A stretch of DNA of 11,355 nucleotides from Candidatus Zixiibacteriota bacterium (GTDB lineage Bacteria; Zixibacteria; MSB-5A5; GN15; PGXB01), in contig JAAERC010000404.1 in assembly GCA_024230695.1 (NCBI GenBank), forward strand, positions 1 to 11,355, given 5' to 3'. A program made the translations under genes and the position numbers. Positions within the stretch are counted from its first letter, which is position 1. Every line of letters begins with the position of its first letter. Positions 1 to 6,207 of the stretch are shown one piece after another. The notes under the pieces are model-generated. The model was not told where the DNA came from and ran no database searches. It saw only the letters and a list, made by a program, of their open reading frames with translations.

Positions 1-107
1 GTCATTCCATTTTTCGCTAATGTATCAAAATCTTCGGTTTCACCACAACTTAGAATTGATATCATTCCAACCAATATTATAAAACCAAATGAAATCAAAT
101 TTCTCAT
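1..107 (-). CDS. N-terminus of a putative lipoprotein (partial, runs off the left edge)
   Basis: A leftward reading frame opens with ATG at 107-105 and stays open to the window edge, giving 35 codons. It begins MRNLISFGFIILVGMISILS followed by Cys21. This is a lipoprotein signal peptide: a positive start, a hydrophobic stretch at about residues 4-19, and the lipobox I-L-S-C, so Cys21 should be lipidated after signal peptidase II cleavage. The residues after the Cys (GETEDFD) are acidic and polar, as at the start of a mature lipoprotein. A good ribosome-binding site (AGGAG on the minus strand, about 115-119) precedes the ATG. The function cannot be judged because the rest of the protein is outside the window. 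The gene is divergent from the zinc operon and shares its upstream region, so co-regulation is possible but unproven. Confidence 0.75.
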   Translation of the reverse strand, partial: MRNLISFGFIILVGMISILSCGETEDFDTLAKNGM

Positions 108-223
108 ACAATATCTCCTGCTATAATCCATTAAGATATACAAAAATAGGCTACTTTTCAAGCCTGATTACTAATAATAGGAAAACAACCGGAACAATTC
201 GGTTAACAAATCTGTTGTATTTA

Positions 224-253
224 TTGGTAATACATTGTATTAATCAATATAAC
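224..253 (+). promoter_or_regulatory. Putative sigma70-type promoter of the zinc operon
   Basis: TTGGTA at 224-229 (4 of 6 to TTGACA) and TATAAC at 248-253 (5 of 6 to TATAAT) are separated by 18 bp. Transcription would begin near 260 and give a leader of about 26 nt before the TTG start at 286. The promoter is inferred from consensus only. Its 18-bp spacer is almost filled by the palindrome at 228-242, the arrangement expected of a repressor-controlled promoter. Confidence 0.45.
228..242. promoter_or_regulatory. 7-1-7 palindrome, candidate operator
   Basis: TAATACA-T-TGTATTA is a perfect inverted repeat with 7-bp arms and a one-base centre. It extends imperfectly outward: ATTG at 223-226 faces CAAT at 245-248. 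It lies between the proposed -35 and -10 boxes of the zinc operon. The first gene of that operon encodes a ribbon-helix-helix protein, a family that binds short inverted or tandem repeats as dimers of dimers, so autoregulation through this site is the natural hypothesis. The 7-1-7 shape also resembles sites of Fur-family regulators (Fur, Zur, PerR), so a Zur encoded elsewhere is an alternative. Confidence 0.55.
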
Positions 254-274
254 TTTTGATTTTATATTAAATTT

Positions 275-280
275 CGGAGG
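275..280 (+). promoter_or_regulatory. Ribosome-binding site that fixes a TTG start
   Basis: CGGAGG lies five bases before the TTG at 286. No ATG or GTG is available at a sensible distance. The next in-frame ATG (codon 29) would delete the DNA-binding strand, so the strong Shine-Dalgarno supports the non-AUG start. Confidence 0.75.
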
Positions 281-285
281 ATAGT

Positions 286-585
286 TTGTCCGCAAAACCA
301 AAAATAGCCAACAATTTAACTAAATCTGAGATAATAACTTTTAAGGCTGATCAATCGCTTTTGGAGGCGATGAGAACAATTCCGAATCGTTCTGAATTTA
401 TACGGTCGGCGGTTATGATGGCTCTGGAATCATCCTGTCCGTTGTGTGGAGGGAGCGGTATTCTGACTCCGCATCAGCGCGAACATTGGGATGAGTTCAA
501 ACAGGATCATTCCTTAAACGAATGTAACGACTGTCGCGAATTTCATCTTGTTTGCAGTCATAAAAAAGCCGCTAAAGCAGTATGA
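286..585 (+). CDS. Ribbon-helix-helix protein with Cys/His metal-binding tail, candidate zinc-responsive regulator
   Basis: This 99-residue protein has two parts. Residues about 15-47 fit a CopG/Arc-type ribbon-helix-helix unit: a strand (EIITFKA), helix 1 (SLLEAMRTI), then the typical NRSEFIRSAV turn and helix 2. Residues 51-92 form a probable metal site: CPLCGGSG (C51, C54; a CxxCxGxG motif as in the DnaJ zinc domain), then C80, C83, H87, C90 and H92, with further His at 63, 67 and 75. The gene opens an operon for zinc-type uptake and overlaps the binding-protein gene by four bases (ATGA), so the likely job is metal-dependent repression of that operon. NikR is the known precedent for a ribbon-helix-helix metalloregulator, but its C-terminal domain is of the ACT type and unlike this tail. 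The start is TTG, which may keep regulator levels low. The fold is fairly certain; the metal and the target are inferred. Confidence 0.8.
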   Translation: MSAKPKIANNLTKSEIITFKADQSLLEAMRTIPNRSEFIRSAVMMALESSCPLCGGSGILTPHQREHWDEFKQDHSLNECNDCREFHLVCSHKKAAKAV

Positions 586-1505
586 GTATCAAAAGATCGT
601 TTCAGAAAGTCATATTATTTTTTGTGCTTTTAGGATTTGGTGAGGTTACGATATTATCAGCTCAAAATCAATCCGGCCAATTGGATAAACCAAAAATATA
701 TGTTTCAGTCCCACCGCTGGCATATTTTGTTGAACGAATATGTGAAAACGATTTTGAAATAGTGACCGTAATTCGTCCCGGCCAATCACCTACAACTTAT
801 GAGACAACACCCAAACGACTGGCTCAGTTTTCAAAGGCAAAAATATTCTTTACCGCCGGAGTACCTTTTGAGAAACAACTAAATAAAAAACTAAAAAACA
901 CATTTGAAAATTTGAATATTATTGACACTCAAGAAGGAATTTTGCTTCAAGAATTGGAACATCATCATCATGGTGATGCCGAACATGATGATGAAACAGA
1001 TGAAAACGATGAAGGCAGTCTCGATCCGCATACCTGGCTCGATCCATCGCTTTCTAAAATTATATCACAAAATATTTATGACGGATTAATAAATATCTAT
1101 CCATCTGACAGTTTGAAATATCAAAAAAATCTAAATGCACTTTTGGAAGATCTGAGCAATATTGATATTTTTATAAAACAAAAACTTAAGCCGTATCCGA
1201 ACAGACATTTTTACTGCTTTCATCCGGCGTTTGGATATTTTGCCAGAGCATATGACCTTCATCAGATTGCAATTGAAGTTGATGGCAAGGAACCATCAGC
1301 TCGGCAGTTGAGCGATATTATAAAAAAGGCCCAAAAAGATAAAGTTGAAATACTGTTTACCCAACCACAGTTTTCTGATAAATCAGCCCGAGCTATTGCT
1401 GAGTCAGTTGGAGCCAAGGTGGTCCCGATTGACCCGCTATCGAAAGATTACCTGAATAACCTAAAAGCGATAACCAGCCAGCTGGTTTTGGCTTTTGAGG
1501 AATAG
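582..1505 (+). CDS. znuA: ZnuA-like periplasmic metal-binding protein of a zinc/manganese ABC importer
   Basis: The 307-residue product captures metal in the periplasm and delivers it to the permease encoded downstream. A signal peptide covers about residues 1-27 (hydrophobic core 10-25, cleavage probably after LSA). Cluster A-I features are present: VSVPPLAYFVERI near 41-53, RPGQSP at 65-70, a His/Asp/Glu-rich loop at about 125-144 (four consecutive His at 127-130, then H135), DPHTWLDP with H150, FHPAFGYFARAY with H214, EVDGKEPSARQL, and D284 in IDPLS. H150, H214 and D284 match three usual ligands. The usual first His, in SPHxYEP, is absent: this protein reads S-P-T71-T72-Y-E. The His-rich loop is typical of zinc-specific members. 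The start overlaps the regulator stop by four bases with only a weak Shine-Dalgarno, suggesting translational coupling. Zinc is the likeliest substrate; manganese is not excluded. Confidence 0.9.
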   Translation: MSIKRSFQKVILFFVLLGFGEVTILSAQNQSGQLDKPKIYVSVPPLAYFVERICENDFEIVTVIRPGQSPTTYETTPKRLAQFSKAKIFFTAGVPFEKQLNKKLKNTFENLNIIDTQEGILLQELEHHHHGDAEHDDETDENDEGSLDPHTWLDPSLSKIISQNIYDGLINIYPSDSLKYQKNLNALLEDLSNIDIFIKQKLKPYPNRHFYCFHPAFGYFARAYDLHQIAIEVDGKEPSARQLSDIIKKAQKDKVEILFTQPQFSDKSARAIAESVGAKVVPIDPLSKDYLNNLKAITSQLVLAFEE

Positions 1506-1531
1506 GTGAGTGATTTAAATATGGAGGCTTT

Positions 1532-2749
1532 ATGATAAAATTCACAATTTTCGCCATTGTTCTGATCACTTTAGTTTCTTCAGCTATTGCTCAAGATAAA
1601 TCAACTCTTCAAGCCATTAAAGTTTCAGAAACATTTCTAGACAATATGCCTTTGAAAACCAGAATAGGCGGGCTGGATATGGCCAATGGTTTTATTGCTA
1701 TGTTTACTGATAGTTTTGTAAACCGTAGAAATGAATTTATGCTATTTGATTCTAATGGCAATGAAATAATTTCTAAAAGATCCACTGAAAACATGAGTTT
1801 CTGGCATTTAGATCTTAAGTCATGTGATGGCGCTGTTATTGTAGGTGAAGGAGTGCCGGAAGGGCGAAATTACTTTTCTGCCTATGATTACTCTGGCAAG
1901 ATGCTTATATCTCCGTTTTCAACGGGAAAATCTACTAATCCTGTTATGTCTTCACCCTCGATGAAATATCTATATTCCAGAAATGAAGATATTTTGAGCG
2001 GTAGTGGAGAACCTATGGTATGGGATGCCACTGGGAATCTGCTGGCAGAATTTGATGTAGAGAATAGTATGTGGCAGATGGCAGCAATTAATGACTCATT
2101 ACTTTTATTCCAAGATTGGAATCATCTTAAGATCATTTCTATCCCATCAATGGCAGTAAAAAAAGAATACGTTGTTAACGGCATTATACCTCCGCCCATC
2201 GAATCTTTTTGCAGTATGGACCCATCTGGTGATTATTATGCATTTGAGGGAGAATATAAGTTAGCCATTTGTAACCTGACCAATGGTGATATACAATTTA
2301 TTGATAAAGGCAATGTAGGATACAGACGCGGTAGAATTGGTCTTTCCGAATCGGGTGAATATCTATTCTGTTTTCATTCAAGGCGAAATATAACTGTCAC
2401 GATATTCCAAAGATTCAAGGAAGGTTACAGAGCAATTGGCGTGAATCAAAAAGTACCATTTGATGGTGAGGTAGATTTAATTTATATGGGACCTTATTTT
2501 TGGAATAATAAGTGTATAATTAATGCCGAAAATGTTACTCAATCACCCAGAGTTTTAGAATATAAATCCTATATAATTGATATATCTAATCAATCTGGAA
2601 GAGAGGTGAATGGTGTCGCCTTACAAGGTTTCGCTACTCCCGCAATGGTAGGCAATAAGGCAAAAATGCACGTATTTAAAATAAGATCGAGTCAGAATGA
2701 TATTGGCCTGCTACGAAAATATCACTTAGAAGAAGCTTCAAATGAATAA
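1532..2749 (+). CDS. Secreted protein of unknown function, probably a beta-propeller
   Basis: I do not recognise a family for this 405-residue protein. It starts with a clear Sec signal peptide (residues 1-20, cleavage after AIA before QD), so it should be periplasmic or outside. GGAGG at 1523-1527 supports the ATG. The mature chain is rich in short strands separated by turns of similar kind: LFDSNGNEI (71-79), AYDYSGKML (117-125), VWDATGNLL (163-171) and ICNLTNGDI (246-254). These resemble the blade ends of WD40/YVTN-like propellers. There is no lipobox, no transmembrane segment after the signal and no obvious metal-binding cluster. It lies 26 bases after the binding-protein gene, and its last eight bases overlap the start of the ATPase gene, so it is part of the zinc operon transcript. 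A role linked to metal uptake or envelope metal handling follows from position only. Confidence 0.8.
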   Translation: MIKFTIFAIVLITLVSSAIAQDKSTLQAIKVSETFLDNMPLKTRIGGLDMANGFIAMFTDSFVNRRNEFMLFDSNGNEIISKRSTENMSFWHLDLKSCDGAVIVGEGVPEGRNYFSAYDYSGKMLISPFSTGKSTNPVMSSPSMKYLYSRNEDILSGSGEPMVWDATGNLLAEFDVENSMWQMAAINDSLLLFQDWNHLKIISIPSMAVKKEYVVNGIIPPPIESFCSMDPSGDYYAFEGEYKLAICNLTNGDIQFIDKGNVGYRRGRIGLSESGEYLFCFHSRRNITVTIFQRFKEGYRAIGVNQKVPFDGEVDLIYMGPYFWNNKCIINAENVTQSPRVLEYKSYIIDISNQSGREVNGVALQGFATPAMVGNKAKMHVFKIRSSQNDIGLLRKYHLEEASNE

Positions 2750-3485
2750 CCCAATCATTTTAGCCAACAATCTCTCTTTTTCCTATAATGGTCAAACAGT
2801 ATTGGAAAATGTTGATCTAACTATAAATAAAAACGATTTTGTTTGGATTGTTGGTCCTAATGGTGGCGGCAAAACGACTTTATTGAAACTATTTCTTGGA
2901 TTACTGAAACCAAAAAACGGGACGATCAAAATATTTGACAATTCGCCGCAAAAAGCAAGACGCTATATAGGATATATGCCGCAGTATATCTCGCTTGATA
3001 AACAGTTTCCGGTAAATGTTATTGATGTTGTCCTAATGGGCCGACTTGGCAACGGCGAGGGAGTCGGGCCGTTTGGCTCTTCGGATAAAGAAATTGCAAA
3101 AGAAGTATTGCATCAGGTCGGGCTTTATAAATATCGGCAAAAACAGTTTTCCGAGCTTTCCGGGGGTCAGCAACGACGATTACTTATCGCCAGAGCCTTG
3201 GCCAGCAAACCTAAGATCTTATTATTAGATGAACCGACGGCCAATCTCGATGTCACCTCAGAAAAAGAATTATATGAACTACTGCAAAAACTAAATGAAG
3301 ATATTACGATAATTTTGGTATCGCATGACCCCGCTTTTGTTTCAGATTTTGTTAAACGAGCAGTATGTGTTAACAGAGAAGTGCATGAACATCCGACCAC
3401 ATCTATTTCAGGGTTATATGTCAGCGAATTCTATGGTGGTGAACGAAGGATCGTCCGCCATGATAAACATATAGAGAAAAACTGA
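2742..3485 (+). CDS. znuC: ZnuC-like ATP-binding protein of the metal ABC importer
   Basis: This 247-residue ATPase powers metal import. All core motifs are intact: Walker A GPNGGGKTT (38-46), Q-loop Q81, ABC signature LSGGQ (139-143), Walker B ILLLDEP (159-165) with catalytic E164, D-loop around 168-170 and switch H195 in LVSHD. The C-terminal part (CVNREVHEH, then LYVSEFYGG) is typical of the zinc/manganese subfamily, and the short length fits a single nucleotide-binding domain without an extension. The start codon lies inside the end of the propeller gene (8-base overlap), and the stop shares one base with the permease ATG (TGATG), so translation is coupled on both sides. Two copies should join two permease subunits at the inner membrane. 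Confidence 0.93.
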   Translation: MNNPIILANNLSFSYNGQTVLENVDLTINKNDFVWIVGPNGGGKTTLLKLFLGLLKPKNGTIKIFDNSPQKARRYIGYMPQYISLDKQFPVNVIDVVLMGRLGNGEGVGPFGSSDKEIAKEVLHQVGLYKYRQKQFSELSGGQQRRLLIARALASKPKILLLDEPTANLDVTSEKELYELLQKLNEDITIILVSHDPAFVSDFVKRAVCVNREVHEHPTTSISGLYVSEFYGGERRIVRHDKHIEKN

Positions 3486-4336
3486 TGACCGAATTTATTT
3501 CCGCAGTAATAGAGCACTCGTTTTTGCAAAAGGCACTATTGGCCGGAGTCCTGGCCGGGGTCGCCTGTGGAGTTGTTGGGCCCTTTATTGTGGCCCGGCG
3601 AATAAGTTATATCGGCGGCGGGATCGCTCACTCGGTTTTGGGTGGCATGGGTGCGGCATATTTTTTCTCCAACGTTTTTAACTGGGAAGGCCTGCACCCG
3701 CTTTTTGGTGCAGTGGTGGCGGCTCTTATATCGGCAATAGTTATCGGTTTGGTCAGTCTTAAGGCTCGCCAAAGGGAAGATACCATAATCAGCGCTATCT
3801 GGGCAATCGGCATGGCCGTCGGGATTATTTTTATTATGAAAACCCCTGGATATAATGAAAACCTTTTAAGTTATCTTTTTGGCAATATCCTGATGGTTTC
3901 GTCACAAGATCTTTGGCAGATCGCTGGCTTGGATTTATTAATTATATCGATGGTAATTTTATTTTATAATAAATTTCTGGCGATCTGTTTTGATGAGCAG
4001 TTTGCCCGTGCGCGTGGAATAAATGTCGAATTTTATTATCTTCTGCTTTTATGCCTAACAGCTTTGACAGTTGTCGTTTTGATTACAGTTGTCGGCATCG
4101 TGATGGTTATTGCTCTTCTGACATTGCCGGTTGCAATTTCTGGATATTTCACCAGAACTCTATGGCAGACAATGATATTATCAATCATTACTACTATTTT
4201 GTTAACCATCTTTGGGCTGACTTTTAGTTATAATTTGGATTTGCCATCAGGAGCCACAATTATACTGCTTGCCGGAATAGTATTTCTATTAACTATTGCC
4301 GGAAAAAAGATATTTGGTGCAATAACATCAAATTGA
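3485..4336 (+). CDS. znuB: ZnuB-like inner-membrane permease of the metal ABC importer
   Basis: This 283-residue polytopic protein belongs to the ABC-3 metal permease family. Hydrophobic segments are visible at about 14-36, 48-62, 72-92, 101-118, 146-161, 183-218, 228-247 and 257-275. Family hallmarks include the SYIGGGIAHSVLGG motif (41-54), the cytoplasmic coupling segment near FDEQFARARGIN (169-180), the VVGIVMVIALLTLPVA stretch (202-217) and DLPSGATII near the C-terminus. The length is usual for the family. The ATG overlaps the ATPase stop by one base. It is the last gene of the operon; I see no convincing intrinsic terminator directly after it. Confidence 0.92.
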   Translation: MTEFISAVIEHSFLQKALLAGVLAGVACGVVGPFIVARRISYIGGGIAHSVLGGMGAAYFFSNVFNWEGLHPLFGAVVAALISAIVIGLVSLKARQREDTIISAIWAIGMAVGIIFIMKTPGYNENLLSYLFGNILMVSSQDLWQIAGLDLLIISMVILFYNKFLAICFDEQFARARGINVEFYYLLLLCLTALTVVVLITVVGIVMVIALLTLPVAISGYFTRTLWQTMILSIITTILLTIFGLTFSYNLDLPSGATIILLAGIVFLLTIAGKKIFGAITSN

Positions 4337-4509
4337 TAACCATATATTTCCGGATTTTTTCCTATCATAATTAAATATTTTTTAAATAATATTCTCAAAT
4401 AGATGATTTTTTTGAGCATTATATGCCTCCCAATCGTCATATTTGGCAAGAACGTGTTGTTGCGTGTTAACCTGGATATACCTCGATGTCCAAAAAATGA
4501 GTAGAGGCC

Positions 4510-4538
4510 TTGACAAATCGGCGTCGTTATTGTAATTT
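4510..4538 (+). promoter_or_regulatory. Putative sigma70 promoter of the barrel/lipoprotein operon
   Basis: TTGACA at 4510-4515 matches the -35 consensus exactly. After a 17-bp spacer, TAATTT (4533-4538) keeps the three most conserved -10 bases (T1, A2, T6). Transcription would start near 4545 and leave a leader of about 110 nt that contains the perfect 10-bp inverted repeat at 4568-4606. The promoter is inferred from consensus. A second TTGACA at 4598-4603 has no good -10 partner. Confidence 0.4.
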
Positions 4539-4567
4539 TGTCAGACTTGGTTGGATTTTTGTAACCA

Positions 4568-4606
4568 GGATGTCAATTGAGATTTTGATATAGACCATTG
4601 ACATCC
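4568..4606. repeat. Perfect 10-bp inverted repeat, possible operator or leader hairpin
   Basis: GGATGTCAAT (4568-4577) and ATTGACATCC (4597-4606) are exact reverse complements with a 19-bp spacer. If the promoter at 4510-4538 is real, this repeat is transcribed and could fold as a leader stem. Otherwise it could be a pair of protein half-sites two helical turns or more apart. No U-tract follows, so it is not an intrinsic terminator. Confidence 0.55.
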
Positions 4607-4657
4607 AAATTGATTTGGACATGTGTTTAAATAGGAAGTAATATAAGGTAAATATTT

Positions 4658-6196
4658 ATGGAGATGAGAATGGGATCAAAAAGGTTTTTCTTACTCTTAT
4701 GTCTGTTCTTGATTATGGCATCCGCGAATGTTTTTGCTGGCGGATTTGCCTTTGATGGAATTGGAGTAAAAGCAAATAGTATGGGTGGCGCATTTCGTGC
4801 AATCGCCGATGACTGGTCGGCCGCCTATTACAATCCGGCTGGCTATTATCAAATTCAGGATAATCAGTTTGCTTTCAATACAGCATTTTTTCATAATCGA
4901 TATTGGATGACACCCAATGTTTATTGGCATGATGGAACCGGTGGAACATATGAAACTGGATTTTTTAATGATCAAAAGATTTCCAACCAGCACAAAGTTT
5001 CGCACCGCCTGCAGGGTGGAGTCCTTGCTCGTCTCCCCATCTCAGACAACGAAGTAGTTTTAGGTTTTTCGTTGTACTCACTTTATAATCAAAATCAGAA
5101 TTGGGAACTGATGCAGATGTTGCCGGCACATTATATAGACACAACAGTTTTGCCCAGTAATCAATTTGGTATTAAGCTTGATGGTACCGCTTATCAATTG
5201 ACTATGGCCACCGGTTTTATGGATGATAAATTATCAGTCGGCCTCGGTCTCTCATTAGTCAGAGCAGATTTGATTTACAATAATGTGACTTTGAGAAGCA
5301 ACCCGATGGATGCACCAATAAGTGATCGTCCTCATGACAAGATTCCAGAATATTATAAAAATGAAGGCGATGGATTAGGATATGGCTTCCGCTTTGGTCT
5401 GTTATATGATGTCACCGACAAAATGAAAATTGCCTTTACCTATTCTGGTGTTTCATCTATTGATATTACTGGAAGAACCCAATTTGAATTTTTCCTCGGG
5501 CAAAATCCAAATACTATGATTTATTACACAAGTCAGCAATGGGAAAAGTTGCTTTTTACTAATGGAGAAGTAGTTGAAGTAGCGGCCGATTTTGAGACAA
5601 CTCTGGATCTACCATCAACTATTGGCGGCGGAATTTCATATCAGGTGAGTGATAAACTGACCCTGGCTCTTGATGCCGAAGTAGTAATGTGGTCGAAGTT
5701 TAAAGGATTTGATTTTAGTTTCAGTAATTATGAAGCCTCTGGCGGTCAGGATTATTATGACAATAGAAGTTATTTAACAAACTCAGATTATCCCAATCTC
5801 CAGCAAATGATTTTCACCGATTTATCTACTCCGGTAGTTTGGAAAGATGCCGCAAAAGTGATGTTCGGTGCCAATTATCAGGCATCTAATTTTCTAGATT
5901 TGAGAGTTGGATTTTCTTCTGACCAATCGGCGGTTGATTTTGATAACCCAGGTGGCGCTACCCAGATTCCGCAATTTATTGATCTGGGGACCAAATACAA
6001 TTATAGTTTTGGTTTTAGCTTTAATATTGATGTTTGGAGCATTGAGTTTTCCACGATTTATACTCATCAACCTGATTTTATTTCTGATACCACAGCTGAT
6101 CAGGATATCAACGATGATGGACTTATTGATAATATTGCCGCCACATATAGCGCAGATAATTACAGAACCGTTTTAGGTTTTAATTACCGATTTTAG
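4658..6196 (+). CDS. FadL/OMPP1/TodX-family outer-membrane transport protein
   Basis: This 512-residue product is a predicted outer-membrane beta-barrel of the family that moves long-chain fatty acids and other hydrophobic compounds across the outer membrane. A signal peptide spans about residues 1-27 (cleavage after VFA). The mature N-terminus carries the family hallmark G-x-x-A-N-S-M-G-G-A-F-x-A-I-A-D-D followed by AAYYNPAG (55-62), corresponding to the FadL NPA region. Alternating strands follow, and the chain ends YRTVLGFNYRF with a terminal Phe, the usual barrel-assembly signal. An acidic segment near the end (TADQDINDDGLIDN) looks like an extracellular calcium-binding loop. Three in-frame ATGs compete: 4658, 4664 and 4670. 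The last has GGAG at 4660-4663 with a 6-base gap and may be the true start, shortening the protein by four residues. The esterase-like lipoprotein follows after 11 bases, so the two are co-transcribed. The substrate is unknown. Confidence 0.85.
   Translation: MEMRMGSKRFFLLLCLFLIMASANVFAGGFAFDGIGVKANSMGGAFRAIADDWSAAYYNPAGYYQIQDNQFAFNTAFFHNRYWMTPNVYWHDGTGGTYETGFFNDQKISNQHKVSHRLQGGVLARLPISDNEVVLGFSLYSLYNQNQNWELMQMLPAHYIDTTVLPSNQFGIKLDGTAYQLTMATGFMDDKLSVGLGLSLVRADLIYNNVTLRSNPMDAPISDRPHDKIPEYYKNEGDGLGYGFRFGLLYDVTDKMKIAFTYSGVSSIDITGRTQFEFFLGQNPNTMIYYTSQQWEKLLFTNGEVVEVAADFETTLDLPSTIGGGISYQVSDKLTLALDAEVVMWSKFKGFDFSFSNYEASGGQDYYDNRSYLTNSDYPNLQQMIFTDLSTPVVWKDAAKVMFGANYQASNFLDLRVGFSSDQSAVDFDNPGGATQIPQFIDLGTKYNYSFGFSFNIDVWSIEFSTIYTHQPDFISDTTADQDINDDGLIDNIAATYSADNYRTVLGFNYRF
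4660..4663 (+). promoter_or_regulatory. Shine-Dalgarno favouring the third ATG of the barrel gene
   Basis: GGAG lies six bases before the ATG at 4670. The upstream ATG at 4658 has only AAGG at 4645-4648 with a 9-base gap. Initiation at 4670 gives MGSKRFFLLL, a cleaner signal peptide. Confidence 0.4.
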
Positions 6197-6207
6197 GAGG
6201 AAACAGG

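Larger units (their letters stand above)
108..285. promoter_or_regulatory. Divergent intergenic control region
   Basis: This 178-bp AT-rich stretch separates the leftward lipoprotein gene from the rightward zinc operon. Besides the promoter and palindrome listed separately, it contains AACCG (187-191) facing CGGTT (200-204), and AACA (205-208) facing TGTT (213-216). The heptamer TTGTATT occurs at 215-221 and again at 235-241, a 20-bp period (about two helical turns). For the leftward gene, a weak promoter can be proposed on the minus strand: TTGAAA at 161-156 and TATATC at 140-135, with a short 15-bp spacer. No RNA gene or small ORF was recognised. Confidence 0.5.
4337..4657. other. 321-bp intergenic region with repeated TTGACA-like half-sites
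   Basis: No coding sequence is supported here. The first 80 bases are very AT-rich, with weak hairpin potential such as CTCAAA (4395-4400) facing TTTGAG (4411-4416); the T-run lies inside the hairpin, so it is not a standard terminator. Downstream, two inverted repeats have the same 19-bp spacer: TGACAAA (4511-4517) with TTTGTCA (4537-4543), and GGATGTCAAT (4568-4577) with ATTGACATCC (4597-4606). A tighter palindrome, TCCAAAT-TG-ATTTGGA, follows at 4604-4619. These are probably control sites for the barrel gene that begins at 4658. Confidence 0.5.

Noticed and set aside
148..165. AGGCT/AGCCT hairpin followed by a short T-run on the minus strand
   Set aside because: The stem is only five bp and it lies upstream of a gene start, so a terminator call is not supported.
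961..972. Run of CAT/CAC codons as a possible microsatellite or affinity-tag artefact
   Set aside because: It encodes the His-rich metal loop expected of zinc-type binding proteins and is embedded in other His, Asp and Glu codons.
3167..3400. Leftward frame inside the ATPase gene
   Set aside because: It is antisense to conserved ABC motifs (signature, Walker B, H-loop) and is explained by them.
4395..4416. CTCAAA...TTTGAG hairpin after the permease gene
   Set aside because: It is AT-only apart from the ends, and the T-run is in the loop and arm, not after the stem; not a credible intrinsic terminator.
4228..4449. Leftward 73-codon frame spanning the permease end and the intergenic region
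   Set aside because: It overlaps the well-supported permease gene, has no convincing ribosome-binding site, and its product is unlike any recognisable protein.
4697..5005. Leftward 102-codon Cys-containing frame
   Set aside because: It lies entirely antisense to the start of the FadL-family gene, whose hallmark motifs are in the opposite strand.
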